From an uncultured Bulleidia sp. (lineage in GTDB: Bacteria; Bacillota_I; Bacilli_A; Erysipelotrichales; Erysipelotrichaceae), in assembly GCA_934725105.1 (NCBI GenBank), contig CAKVBD010000009.1, forward strand, positions 4,123 to 68,122: a stretch of 64,000 nt of DNA, read 5' to 3'. Shown here piece after piece: positions 7,651 to 16,869 of the stretch. A program made the translations under genes and the position numbers. The notes beneath the pieces were generated by a model. The model was not told the origin of the DNA. It ran no database searches and saw only the letters and a list, made by a program, of their open reading frames with translations. The stretch's first letter is position 1; the number at the start of each line of letters is the position of its first letter.

Positions 7651-10600
7651 ATGATTTTATGGATCAGAGAGAACGATACATGTTATCCATATGTATTGAA
7701 ATACAGACAAGAGAAAATCATGATTTCTAACTACGCATTGACTGTTACAAAAAACAACACACAAGTGTATTTACGATCTGTACGGAATATTACATTAAGC
7801 AAAACTGTGTTAAACAATGAAGAAGTCTGTGAAATGCATAAAGGAAACAATGTAGTTGCACAATTTTTACTGCTCATAGAACAGAACGAAAACATCTATC
7901 ATAAATATGCAATGAAAGATCGTATTTTGATTGGTGGAGAAGAGCATTGTGATATTGTTATTCCTTCCTTGGCAGATGTTGTATTAAAAATTGATACAAT
8001 ACAACATCTCATCATTTCCTGTAGAGAATATCCATTTATTTCCTTTAACGAGAATGCATTTCTTCAAGATACAACATATCAATTTTTGGATGTCTTATGC
8101 ATCTATGGATTACGTATGATCTTTATGGATGATGGCATTATGTTGCGTACTCTTGCAGGTGAAGAAATTCATCTGCAGGAGTATGTTTCTCAGAAAAAGG
8201 AAATGAGTTTTTCACAGGAAAAGAAAATTCGAGTGATCCAAAATCATGTTCCACCATACACTGATGAATTGCAGTATGATATTCCATTACTATTAGAAAC
8301 AATTTATCCCTCACATTCACGACCATTTCTTTTAGAGACAGGACCTGCATTACTTATGTCCTCTGCTTCTTTATCCGCAGGACTATTTGCGGCATATCAG
8401 AGCTATATGAATGGAAGAGATGTGTATTCACTCATACCAATGATTCTTCTGCCTTCTGTGATGCTTGTTTCTTCTTTATTGTTTCAGCCATTGAATCGAA
8501 TGTATGATGCTCTACAAAAGAAAAAAATAACCAGACAAAACAATCAGAAGGAACAGGAATGGATTGATGCGTATCATACGTATTATGATTCTTTTGTATC
8601 TGCGTATAGAAAATATATGGATTTGTATTTTCCTTCCTGTACACTTCTAAAATATAAAATTGAAACGAAAGAAGATCGATACATGCATTCTATCTATGAT
8701 GGAATTCAACTGCGTTTCTTTGATGCAAAAGATGTGATTCATCAAAACGTTGATGAAAAACTGAAACAGACAAATGATGAAAATCTGTATCCAAAAATTA
8801 ATTCATTCAATACATATCATAAGATTGCGATAAAAGATGAAGAAGAATTGTATCTAAAATATATCTTCCTGCAATTCGTCTACTTATATGACTGTCCATG
8901 TGTTGTGTATGCGGATGCTTTCTGGCTTAAGAAACATCAATGGATTCGTCTTGTTCCAAATTGTCTGTATCATAATCAAAGAATGATTACTTCCTCATAT
9001 AAAGAAGCAAAAGATTTTTGTGAATGTTTGAAAGATAAAAAGTTTTTAACGATCATCATTGATCAGAAAGATGTTCTAGAAAATGAAGCAACAATTGTAT
9101 TTACAAAAGATATTGATACATTGCAGTGTGATTTAGCAATCGATATAGAAAATACAAGTGCATATGACTATTTATCACAGAAACAGTTTTCTTTTACATA
9201 TGATATATGTGAATTAGATATGCAATACCTTTTATATCATCTGCAGAAAGAATCATGGATCCTGCATCAGAAACAGCAGGATTTCTTTTCCATACAGAAT
9301 ATGGAGAGGGTAACGATGCATGATATTTATGAACGCTGGCATAGAAATGATATTAATGAAGGCTTATTGGCAGTGATTGGCAGTGATAAGAATGGAGAGC
9401 ATATTCAACTAGATCTGAATGAGAAGAAGGATGGTCCACATGGATTGGTTGCGGGTATGACAGGCAGTGGAAAAAGTGAACTGATTATTACGATGTTGTT
9501 ATCTATTGCATTGAATTATTCCTATGAAGATGTGAATTTTGCTTTGATTGATTTTAAAGGTGGAGGCACAAGCAATGCATTAAAATCATTACCGCATGTG
9601 TGTGGTACGTTATCAAATCTAGATACAAAACATATGGAAAGAGCTTTGGTTTCTTTTCAGAATGAATGTATTGAACGACAGAAGAATATACAAAACATGA
9701 ATGAAAGAAGTGTTCATCCAATTACAGATATTACTTCGTATCGAAAGCATCTTTCTCAATTTTGTGATTTACCTAAAATGGCAGATTTAGTGATTGTTGT
9801 GGATGAGTTTGCGGAAGTGAAAAGACTGCAGCCTGATTTTCTGCGTGATCTTGTTTCAATTGCACGCATTGGAAGAAGTTTAGGGATACATTTGATTCTA
9901 TGTACGCAAAAACCAGCAGGAATTATTAATGAAGAAATCTGGGCAAATTGTTCATTTCAGATTGTTTTGAAAGTTGCAAGAAATCAAGACGCGCATGAAG
10001 TAATTCATGAACCATTTGAAATGGATTGCAAAAAACCTGGCGATTTTATTTTGTATAGTACGTATCAAGGGCTGGTTCATGGAAGAAGTGCATATGCTTC
10101 CAGTAAGACAAAACATGCGAATAATCGTGTTGATATATTGCATTTGAATGGAAGTGTACAATGTACCAACGATATCGAAGCAGAATCTCCATGCAGTGAG
10201 ATCCTGCAATTATTTCAAGCATCAATGCATGATCCTATCAAACAATTATGGAAACAGCCATTGGGGCAATTATCATATGAATCAACATATCTACCATTTG
10301 TATTCGCAAAGGCAGATGATTACTATCATCGAACATATATTGACTTATATCTGTATTCCACACAGAAAAGAAATACAGTATTTCTTTGTTCCAATTTAGA
10401 TGCTAGAAAGAATTGTCTTTCTTCGATTTTGCATGTTCTTTTTGTTTCTATGCAGCAGGAAGAATTATTTGTGATTGATGATTTGCATTTTTTTGAAAAG
10501 CAATGGCAGATAATGCATCCAAACTGGATTACACTTTGTGACAGTACAAATGCAGAACTGATCCATAATGTATTTCACTATCTAAAAAAACAAAAAAAAG

Positions 10601-11361
10601 AAAAGATTCTCTTGATTACAGATTTATCCAAATTTCTTCAGGAAGATGAACAATATCCAATTTTGTTTCATGAAATACTCGAACATGCTTCCATGTACGA
10701 GATGCATGTCATTACATTCGTATCCTCTTGTGATACATTGCGCTATCGAGATCTTGTATTTCTAGAAAATCGTTATGTCTTGCAAAGTGAAACACTTCAA
10801 CAGATCCAGCAGTTTTTAGAAACTGGTGAGAAGAAAATTTGCTCTGCAGTGAATGAAGGACTCTGTAAAATGGATCATGTCCTTTCATTTCAGTTATTGG
10901 AAACATCTACTTCACAACTCGTTCAAATTTTAAAGCAATCACATGCAAATACTAAAAAGACAATGATTCCATGCATGCCAGAAAGAATTGATCGAACACA
11001 ATACAAAGGTGGAAAAATTCCGCTAGGAATTTCCTATACAGATTACGCATGGTTGACACTTATGCCAACACAATCTATCTACGTTGTTTCTATCTATAAA
11101 GAAGAATGGATTGCTTATCGTAAAACAATGCAAATGTATGCAAAGTGTACAACAAGAAAAGATTCAGATGAAGAAGATGGCCAGTTGATTTTCCTTTCTT
11201 TAGATGAATATCGGAAAAAGCATGCAGAAGATCGTGATGTTTTGTATGTTGGTACATCCTTTCATCAACAATATACATTTCATTCCAGATATGAAATAAA
11301 GAATGAATATCAGGCAATTTATTTTCATGCATATGAAAGCACTCTTGTGAGGATAGTATGA
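7651..11361 (+). CDS. EssC/YukB-like FtsK/SpoIIIE-family type VII secretion ATPase
   Basis: The 1236-residue motor of the locus. Residues 1-170 contain FHA-like beta domains (RILIGGEEHCDIVIPS near residue 95). Two adjacent transmembrane helices follow at about residues 230-285. The first FtsK domain is intact: Walker A GMTGSGKS at 602-609, an IDFKGGG segment, and Walker B VIVVDEF with Asp718-Glu719. A second FtsK-like module follows (from about residue 890) in which the P-loop position reads CSNLDARKNC, so it probably cannot bind ATP normally; a short region starting IPLGIS near 1125 may be the remnant of the third. Typical EssC proteins are about 1450-1500 residues, so this one is short. Its stop overlaps the next start (ATGA). 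Confidence 0.93.
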   Translation: MILWIRENDTCYPYVLKYRQEKIMISNYALTVTKNNTQVYLRSVRNITLSKTVLNNEEVCEMHKGNNVVAQFLLLIEQNENIYHKYAMKDRILIGGEEHCDIVIPSLADVVLKIDTIQHLIISCREYPFISFNENAFLQDTTYQFLDVLCIYGLRMIFMDDGIMLRTLAGEEIHLQEYVSQKKEMSFSQEKKIRVIQNHVPPYTDELQYDIPLLLETIYPSHSRPFLLETGPALLMSSASLSAGLFAAYQSYMNGRDVYSLIPMILLPSVMLVSSLLFQPLNRMYDALQKKKITRQNNQKEQEWIDAYHTYYDSFVSAYRKYMDLYFPSCTLLKYKIETKEDRYMHSIYDGIQLRFFDAKDVIHQNVDEKLKQTNDENLYPKINSFNTYHKIAIKDEEELYLKYIFLQFVYLYDCPCVVYADAFWLKKHQWIRLVPNCLYHNQRMITSSYKEAKDFCECLKDKKFLTIIIDQKDVLENEATIVFTKDIDTLQCDLAIDIENTSAYDYLSQKQFSFTYDICELDMQYLLYHLQKESWILHQKQQDFFSIQNMERVTMHDIYERWHRNDINEGLLAVIGSDKNGEHIQLDLNEKKDGPHGLVAGMTGSGKSELIITMLLSIALNYSYEDVNFALIDFKGGGTSNALKSLPHVCGTLSNLDTKHMERALVSFQNECIERQKNIQNMNERSVHPITDITSYRKHLSQFCDLPKMADLVIVVDEFAEVKRLQPDFLRDLVSIARIGRSLGIHLILCTQKPAGIINEEIWANCSFQIVLKVARNQDAHEVIHEPFEMDCKKPGDFILYSTYQGLVHGRSAYASSKTKHANNRVDILHLNGSVQCTNDIEAESPCSEILQLFQASMHDPIKQLWKQPLGQLSYESTYLPFVFAKADDYYHRTYIDLYLYSTQKRNTVFLCSNLDARKNCLSSILHVLFVSMQQEELFVIDDLHFFEKQWQIMHPNWITLCDSTNAELIHNVFHYLKKQKKEKILLITDLSKFLQEDEQYPILFHEILEHASMYEMHVITFVSSCDTLRYRDLVFLENRYVLQSETLQQIQQFLETGEKKICSAVNEGLCKMDHVLSFQLLETSTSQLVQILKQSHANTKKTMIPCMPERIDRTQYKGGKIPLGISYTDYAWLTLMPTQSIYVVSIYKEEWIAYRKTMQMYAKCTTRKDSDEEDGQLIFLSLDEYRKKHAEDRDVLYVGTSFHQQYTFHSRYEIKNEYQAIYFHAYESTLVRIV

Positions 11362-11591
11362 TTATTCTATACATTGATGATGTCATTTATGAAACACAAT
11401 ATGAAGTACGTACAGATACTACAATATCGTTTTATGAACTGGTTCATACATGTAGAAAAATGTTGTTTTGTGAAAAACAACAGGAAAGACAGCTTGTTGT
11501 GTATGAAAAATATTCTCATATGGAATGTGATGTTGATGTGTCGTTATCTACTTTATTCATACAAAATGGAATGTCATTTTATGTGTTGTGA
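11358..11591 (+). CDS. YukD/EsaB-like ubiquitin-fold protein
   Basis: A 77-residue protein overlapping the ATPase gene by four bases. The pattern of short beta strands and a C-terminal LSTLFIQNGMSFYVL, which parallels the LSDxGIxNGDxLxIL end of YukD, supports a small ubiquitin-like fold as in EsaB/YukD of type VIIb systems. It lacks a diglycine tail, as those proteins do. Sequence conservation is low, so the call rests on size, strand pattern and position beside an EssC-like ATPase. It is the last gene of the recognisable locus. Confidence 0.72.
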   Translation: MIILYIDDVIYETQYEVRTDTTISFYELVHTCRKMLFCEKQQERQLVVYEKYSHMECDVDVSLSTLFIQNGMSFYVL

Positions 11592-11621
11592 TGATAAACT
11601 AGTTACTAGAGGTGATATAGT

Positions 11622-13322
11622 ATGAAATTTAATGAGATGAAATATGAACGTCCTGATTTTGATGTCATGAGTCAGAAAATGAATGCATATGTTGATCAGT
11701 TAGAACAGGCAGAAAATGCAGAAGCATTTTTAAAAACATTCTTTGCATTAAACAAAGAAAGAATTCATTTACAGACAATGATTATCTTGTGTCAGGTGCG
11801 TCATTCAATTAACACTGCAGATGCATTCTATGATGCTGAAAACAACTACTGGGATGAAACAACTCCAAAGTATGACAGTATTGATACAAGAATGATGAAA
11901 GCATGTATCAATGCTCCATTTAAAGAAGAGTTGAAAAAAGAAATTCCAGAAACATTTTTCCAGTTAGGTGAATGTAAACTGAAAGCTTTTGATGAATCAA
12001 TTATTCCAGAAATGATTGAAGAAAATAAGCTATGTACAGAATATGGAAAGTTAAAAGCATCCGCACAGATTCCATTTGAAGATAAAATCTATAATTTATC
12101 TGAAATTGCAGCTGTATCTCAAGATCTTGATAGAAACCGCAGAAAGAATGCATATGATGCTAAGATGAAGTTCTATGCAGAACATGAAGCAGAATTTGAT
12201 CGTATCTATGATGATATGGTAAAAGTCCGTACAAAAATGGCAAAGAAGCTTGGCTTCAATGATTATGTAGAACTTGCATACTATCGTATGAATCGTCTGG
12301 ATTATGATAGAAAAATGGTAGCAGGGTATCGTAAACAGGTTTTAGATTACTGCACACCTTTAGCAAGCAAAATCATTGAAAAGCAGAGAGTTCGTTTAGG
12401 ACTAGATGAAGTTGAATACTATGATTTTGATCTGCATTTTAAGAATGGAAATCCAAAACCAGCAGGAAGTAAAGATGCACTTGTTGCTTCTGCAGTAAAG
12501 ATGTACCACGAAATGAGTGAAGAGACAGGCAAGTTCATCGATGTTATGAATGATAATGACTTGTGGGATCTTGAATCTCGCAAGAACAAAGAAATGGGTG
12601 GATATGAAACTGAAATTCCTGAATATCATGTTCCATTTATCTTCTCTAATTTCAATGGTACTAGTGGAGATGTTGATGTATTAACCCATGAAGCAGGACA
12701 TGCATTCCAGACATACATGGCAACAGATATTGAAATTCCAGATGTCTGCTGTCCAACAATGGAAAGTGCAGAAATTGATTCTATGAGTATGGAATTCTTT
12801 GCGTATCCTTGGATGGAATTATTCTTCCATGAAAATGCAGAAAAGTATAAATATGATCATCTTTCTCATACAATTACATTCCTTCCATATGGTGTATTAG
12901 TTGACCATTATCAGGAAGAAGTATATACACATCCAGACTGGTCTATGGAAGAAAGAAAGCAATGCTGGAGAAAACTGGAAAAGATGTATGTACCATTCAA
13001 GAAATATACAGGCTGTGATATTTTAGAAAGAGGCTGCTGGTGGTATCAACAGAACCATATTTTCCAGTCACCATTCTATTACATTGACTACACATTGGCA
13101 CAGGTATGTGCGCAGCAGTTCTTCATCCGCAAAGATAAGAATGATGAAAACTACTGGAAGGATTATCTACACTTATTAAAGCTAGGCGGCACAAAATCTT
13201 TTACGAATCTATGTAAGGAAGCAAACATCAAAGTTCCATTTGAAGAGGGAACAATCAAAGAAATTATGGAATATCTAGATAAAAAGCTAGATTCTGTAGA
13301 TGATTCAAAATTCAATGGATAA
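11622..13322 (+). CDS. pepF: M3-family oligoendopeptidase (PepF-like)
   Basis: A 566-residue zinc metallopeptidase of family M3 that cleaves short peptides in the cytoplasm. The catalytic H-E-A-G-H motif is at residues 356-360, with the third zinc ligand region around MESAEIDSMSMEFF (about residues 383-396). Length fits the 560-residue M3B group. No signal peptide is present. The ATG follows GAGGTGAT. Only 30 bases separate it from the YukD-like gene and no terminator is visible there, so it may be cotranscribed with the type VII locus. A hairpin terminator follows the stop. Confidence 0.93.
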   Translation: MKFNEMKYERPDFDVMSQKMNAYVDQLEQAENAEAFLKTFFALNKERIHLQTMIILCQVRHSINTADAFYDAENNYWDETTPKYDSIDTRMMKACINAPFKEELKKEIPETFFQLGECKLKAFDESIIPEMIEENKLCTEYGKLKASAQIPFEDKIYNLSEIAAVSQDLDRNRRKNAYDAKMKFYAEHEAEFDRIYDDMVKVRTKMAKKLGFNDYVELAYYRMNRLDYDRKMVAGYRKQVLDYCTPLASKIIEKQRVRLGLDEVEYYDFDLHFKNGNPKPAGSKDALVASAVKMYHEMSEETGKFIDVMNDNDLWDLESRKNKEMGGYETEIPEYHVPFIFSNFNGTSGDVDVLTHEAGHAFQTYMATDIEIPDVCCPTMESAEIDSMSMEFFAYPWMELFFHENAEKYKYDHLSHTITFLPYGVLVDHYQEEVYTHPDWSMEERKQCWRKLEKMYVPFKKYTGCDILERGCWWYQQNHIFQSPFYYIDYTLAQVCAQQFFIRKDKNDENYWKDYLHLLKLGGTKSFTNLCKEANIKVPFEEGTIKEIMEYLDKKLDSVDDSKFNG

Positions 13323-13325
13323 AAA

Positions 13326-13366
13326 AAGAGCTATATCAGTATGTTACTGGTATAGCTTTATTTTTC
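13326..13366. terminator. Bidirectional terminator
   Basis: The stem AGCTATATCAGTA / TACTGGTATAGCT is flanked by an A run and a T run, between the convergent peptidase and ABC transporter genes. Confidence 0.8.
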
Positions 13367-14099
13367 ATTGTTTGTTTGTGAATGCTTTTAAGAATTCTTT
13401 TGTTCTTTCACTTGTTGGGTGATTGAATAATGCATCTGGTGTTCCTTGTTCCTCAATGACACCTTGATCCATAAATACAACGCGATCAGATACGTCTTTC
13501 GCAAAACTCATTTCATGCGTAACAATGATCATTGTAAGACCTTCTTTTGCAAGATCCTTCATGACATTCAATACTTCTCCAACCATTTCAGGATCTAATG
13601 CAGAAGTTGGTTCATCAAACAACATGAGCTTTGGATTCATGCATAATGCACGTGCAATCGCAACTCTTTGCTTTTGACCACCAGAAATCTTAGAAACAGA
13701 AGCATTCGCAAATGCATCCATACCTACTTTTTTTAGGTACATCATTGCTTTTTCTTTTGCTTCTTCTTTAGAAATCTTTAATACCTTTACCTGTGGAAGA
13801 ATACAGTTTTCAATGACATTTTTATTGTTGAATAAATTGAACTGCTGGAAACACATACCAACTTTAGCACGGTATGCATTGATATCTTTTGTATGAAGGA
13901 TATCTTCATCAAATACTTTGATAACACCATCATCTGGTTTTTCAAGAAGGTTGATGCATCTAAGAAGGGTGGATTTACCAGAACCACTTCTTCCAATCAG
14001 ACATACAACTTCACCTTCATTGACATTGAAGTCAACACCTTTGAGAACTTCAAGAGATCCAAAGCTTTTATGAATGTTATGAATTTCAACGAGAGACAT
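13365..14099 (-). CDS. Amino-acid (predicted lysine) ABC transporter, ATP-binding protein
   Basis: A 244-residue ATPase of the polar amino-acid uptake class (GlnQ/HisP type) that powers import through the adjacent permease. The Walker A GRSGSGKST is near residues 36-44, the Q-loop at CFQQFNLF, the signature SGGQKQR near 140 and Walker B LMLFDEPTSALD after it, then the H-loop VTHEM. The gene overlaps the permease gene by 14 bases. Substrate specificity comes from the lysine riboswitch upstream of the operon, not from this protein. Confidence 0.93.
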   Translation of the reverse strand: MSLVEIHNIHKSFGSLEVLKGVDFNVNEGEVVCLIGRSGSGKSTLLRCINLLEKPDDGVIKVFDEDILHTKDINAYRAKVGMCFQQFNLFNNKNVIENCILPQVKVLKISKEEAKEKAMMYLKKVGMDAFANASVSKISGGQKQRVAIARALCMNPKLMLFDEPTSALDPEMVGEVLNVMKDLAKEGLTMIIVTHEMSFAKDVSDRVVFMDQGVIEEQGTPDALFNHPTSERTKEFLKAFTNKQ

Positions 14100-14877
14100 A
14101 ATCGCTGTTTGCTCCTTTCTGTTCTTTTACTTCAATGTATGAAATACTTCTTGGTTCTGTAGAACTCATTGGAAGTGAAACTGTTGTATCCTTGTTGAGC
14201 TTCTTTTCGATGAGATTCAGAATCAAAGCGCAGACACTTGTTAAAATCAGATACATCATTGCTTCAATGAAGTATACAGTTGTGAACTGGAATGTTGATC
14301 CAGCAATCGATTTAGACTGGAACATCAATTCTGTAATAGAGATGATCATTAATACAGAAGAGTCCTTGATATTAACAATCAATTCGTTGCCAATTGCTGG
14401 GAAAGCATTCTTAATTGCCTGTGGCAATACAACAGAGAACATTGTCTGTGCATTTGACATGCCTAAGCTGCGTGCTGCTTCTGTCTGGCCGATATCTACT
14501 GCCTGAATTCCTGAACGAATGATTTCTGCCATATAGGCACCAGTATTGACTGTGATAACAAAGCAGGCAGCAGTGAAGTTATTCCAGTGAATGACATCCA
14601 GCAATGCATAGTAGATGAATACTGCCTGTACCATCATTGGTGTACCACGGAAGATTGTGATATAAACAGTGATAATAAAATCGATGATCTTTTTGAAAAT
14701 TCTAGAAGCTTTAGAAGAGGTGAGATCTAAGCGAATTGCTTTGATACCACCTACAACTAAACCTAGAATAAATCCACACCCTGTACCAATCAGGGCAATG
14801 ATCATTGTTGTTCTAACACCTAGTAATAAGCTAGGTGCATATTTTGTGAGTATTTGAATAATCGCGTTTATATTCAT
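14086..14877 (-). CDS. Amino-acid (predicted lysine) ABC transporter, permease
   Basis: A 263-residue inner-membrane permease of the HisM/GlnP family with about five transmembrane helices. The family motif AARSLGMSNAQTMFSVVLPQA, which contacts the ATPase through its coupling helix, is near residues 150-170. The N-terminal TMIIALIGTGCGF helix begins soon after the start. It probably works as a homodimer, since no second permease is in the operon. It lies six bases downstream of the binding-protein gene. Confidence 0.93.
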   Translation of the reverse strand: MNINAIIQILTKYAPSLLLGVRTTMIIALIGTGCGFILGLVVGGIKAIRLDLTSSKASRIFKKIIDFIITVYITIFRGTPMMVQAVFIYYALLDVIHWNNFTAACFVITVNTGAYMAEIIRSGIQAVDIGQTEAARSLGMSNAQTMFSVVLPQAIKNAFPAIGNELIVNIKDSSVLMIISITELMFQSKSIAGSTFQFTTVYFIEAMMYLILTSVCALILNLIEKKLNKDTTVSLPMSSTEPRSISYIEVKEQKGANSDYVSR

Positions 14878-14883
14878 GAATGA

Positions 14884-15723
14884 TTATTCCTCGTTAGCAG
14901 GCTGACGATTGACAGCTTCTTCCATCCATGTATTTCTTGTATCTGTATCAATTGTCTTTAATGCATCCTGTAAAGCATTTAATAATTCATCGTCACTCTT
15001 ACGTACAGCAATAGAAACAGAAGTATCAGCTTCAAAACCCTTGCCTTCAGCAAATCTAACGATAGCTAAATCAGGATTTGCGGAAACAACACCGTTAGCA
15101 ACTGGAAGTTCACTTGTCACTGCATCAACAGATCCAGCCTGTAAAGCCTGGATTGCTGCTGGGAATGTTTCTGCAGCAGGCATATGATTTACACCAGGAA
15201 TCTGATCAATGACTTCATCATAGATTGTGTTCATCTGACCTTGTACTGTAGCACCCTTGAAATCTTCAAGGCTAGTTGCACTTGTATATTGAGAATCCTT
15301 CTTAACAATGAGTACTTCTTCAGATACATAGTATGGATCTGTGAAGTTAACCTGCTGCTTACGTTCATCTGTAGCCGTCATACCAGCAATGACAGCATCG
15401 ATCTGATTGTTATTTAAGGATAAGATCAGGTTATCCCAGTCAAGCTTAACGATTTCTACTTTCTTACCAATCTTGTCAGCTAAATTCTTCGCAACAACGA
15501 CGTCATATCCATCACAATAGTCAGCAGATGAGATTGGCTGTGTATATTCGCCTTCCTTTGTTGTGGACCAGTTGAATGGTGCATAGTTGCATTCCATACC
15601 AACTCTAAGTGTATCGCTGCTGTCTGTTGAAGAAGCTGCGGAAGACGCGGAAGCGTTAGATGCACATCCTGTTAATAAAGCTGCGCATGCAAGTACTGTT
15701 AGACTCTTTCTGATTGTGTTCAT
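14884..15723 (-). CDS. Amino-acid (predicted lysine) ABC transporter, substrate-binding lipoprotein
   Basis: A 279-residue solute-binding protein of family 3. The signal peptide ends in L-L-T-G-C with the lipidated Cys at about residue 20, followed by a Ser/Ala-rich linker. The mature domain starts LRVGMECNYAPF and has GYDVVVAKNLA and the hinge region VIAGMTATDERKQQVNFT, all typical of the amino-acid group. It is first in the leftward operon, behind a good AGGAGG, a terminator and a lysine riboswitch, so lysine is the expected ligand. Confidence 0.93.
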   Translation of the reverse strand: MNTIRKSLTVLACAALLTGCASNASASSAASSTDSSDTLRVGMECNYAPFNWSTTKEGEYTQPISSADYCDGYDVVVAKNLADKIGKKVEIVKLDWDNLILSLNNNQIDAVIAGMTATDERKQQVNFTDPYYVSEEVLIVKKDSQYTSATSLEDFKGATVQGQMNTIYDEVIDQIPGVNHMPAAETFPAAIQALQAGSVDAVTSELPVANGVVSANPDLAIVRFAEGKGFEADTSVSIAVRKSDDELLNALQDALKTIDTDTRNTWMEEAVNRQPANEE

Positions 15724-15744
15724 AATAATTTACCTCCTAGAAAT

Positions 15745-15778
15745 TAAATAAAACCGTATGCGATATTACATACGGTTT
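15745..15778 (-). terminator. Riboswitch expression-platform terminator
   Basis: On the minus strand AAACCGTATG and CATACGGTTT form a 10-base-pair stem followed by TATTT. It lies between the lysine aptamer and the ribosome-binding site of the binding-protein gene, the expected place for a lysine-dependent transcription terminator. Confidence 0.85.
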
Positions 15779-15797
15779 CTAACTTCTATGTACGTAT

Positions 15798-15953
15798 CTA
15801 ATAGCGCCACTTCTTGTTTGAAGGAGTGATATAGATATTTTCTATATCCCCACGTCAATCATTTGCCAATGACTGACGTTCGGCGATGATTGCCTTTCGT
15901 ATGATTCAACGCCTGCCAGCTCCTCATACTACTCATCTGCACCGCTACCTCTA
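15798..15953 (-). promoter_or_regulatory. Lysine riboswitch (L-box)
   Basis: Read on the minus strand, this leader has the conserved L-box elements in order: GAGGTAGCGGTGC at the 5' side of P1/P2, AGTAGT, GAAAGGCAATCATCGCCGAA in the core, a long hairpin (GTCAGTCATT / AATGATTGAC), a second hairpin ATATAGA / TCTATAT, and the closing GGCGCTATT that pairs back to GGTAGCG. The terminator follows after about 20 bases. Lysine binding should stabilise termination and so shut off the transporter when lysine is abundant. Identification is by motif reading, not by a covariance-model search. Confidence 0.9.
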
Positions 15954-15977
15954 TATGCGATTTCATTTAATGACCAA

Positions 15978-16005
15978 AGTATACTACATAAATCAAACAA
16001 ATCAA
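15978..16005 (-). promoter_or_regulatory. Promoter of the lysine-riboswitch operon
   Basis: On the minus strand TTGATT, a 16-base spacer and TATACT lie 25 bases upstream of the aptamer. Confidence 0.7.
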
Positions 16006-16013
16006 CAATATTT

Positions 16014-16029
16014 TGTTATAATTTTTGTT
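16014..16029 (+). promoter_or_regulatory. Extended -10 promoter abutting the truB start (leaderless candidate)
   Basis: TGT-TATAAT (TATAAT at 16017-16022) is followed by exactly seven bases and then the truB ATG. There is no purine-rich ribosome-binding site in between. Transcription would start at or next to the ATG. Confidence 0.6.
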
Positions 16030-16869
16030 ATGGACGGAATTATTTTAGTAAAAAAGCCAAAAGGTATGACATCTTTTACTTGTGTTTCGCAGGTAAAAAG
16101 ACGTGTCAATGAAAGAAAAGCAGGGCATTCAGGAACATTAGATCCAAATGCAGAAGGGTTTATGATCATTGCATTAGGAAAGTGTACAAAGTATTTACCA
16201 TATTGCGTCAGCAATCATAAACATTATCAGGCAACATTTGCATTAGGAAAAAGATATGATACACAAGATGTATGGGGCGAAGCTGTAGAAGAAAAGACAC
16301 CATCTATGCATTCACAGGAAGAACTAGACAATTTATGTCGTTCTTTTACAGGCGTTATCCAGCAGGTTCCACCAATGTACAGTGCTTTAAAAAAAGATGG
16401 AAAGAAACTTTATGAATATGCTAGACAAGGCATTGAAGTAGAACGGAAAGCAAGAGAAGTAGAAGTTTCTTCTCTTTCTGTAAAGAAGCTAGATGAGAAT
16501 CTATATGCAATGGATGCGGTTGTATCCAGCGGAACATATATTCGAACACTCATTGAAGATTATTGTAAAGCAATGGGTGAACTTGGCTATATGACTTCTT
16601 TAAATCGATGTGGTATTGAACATCTGACATTAGAAGATGCCATAGCAGTTGAAGATGTGAATGAAAACAGTGGAATTGATCCATTCAAGGTATTTGATCC
16701 TTCCTGGCCAGTCTTAGAGTGTGATAGAGTGAAAGATATCAAGAATGGAAAGAAGTTAAAACTTAACACAGATGAAAAACGTGTTATTCTAGTACATGGC
16801 TGTGAAATACTTGCAGCATATGAAAAGAAAGATGATGGGCTTTATCATAGCGTGAGAGGTTTATTTTAA
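16030..16869 (+). CDS. truB: tRNA pseudouridine(55) synthase TruB
   Basis: Makes pseudouridine 55 in the T-loop of tRNAs. It has 279 residues from the ATG at 16030, which opens with the family's MDGIILVKKPKGMTSF-like N-terminus. The catalytic Asp38 is in HSGTLDPNAEG, and the later YSALKKDGKKLYEYAR and SGTYIRTLIEDY motifs are conserved. The frame is open upstream to 15886, but that stretch overlaps the lysine riboswitch on the other strand and adds nothing conserved. The stop overlaps the ribF ATG by one base. Confidence 0.95.
   Translation: MDGIILVKKPKGMTSFTCVSQVKRRVNERKAGHSGTLDPNAEGFMIIALGKCTKYLPYCVSNHKHYQATFALGKRYDTQDVWGEAVEEKTPSMHSQEELDNLCRSFTGVIQQVPPMYSALKKDGKKLYEYARQGIEVERKAREVEVSSLSVKKLDENLYAMDAVVSSGTYIRTLIEDYCKAMGELGYMTSLNRCGIEHLTLEDAIAVEDVNENSGIDPFKVFDPSWPVLECDRVKDIKNGKKLKLNTDEKRVILVHGCEILAAYEKKDDGLYHSVRGLF

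Noticed and set aside
13365..15723. Glutamine transporter (GlnQ/GlnP/GlnH)
   Set aside because: The proteins fit the broad polar amino-acid class, but the upstream leader is a lysine riboswitch, so lysine is the better assignment.
15886..16029. An N-terminal extension of TruB
   Set aside because: The extra residues are not conserved, and the bases are the lysine aptamer and two promoters. TruB proteins begin at the MDGII motif.
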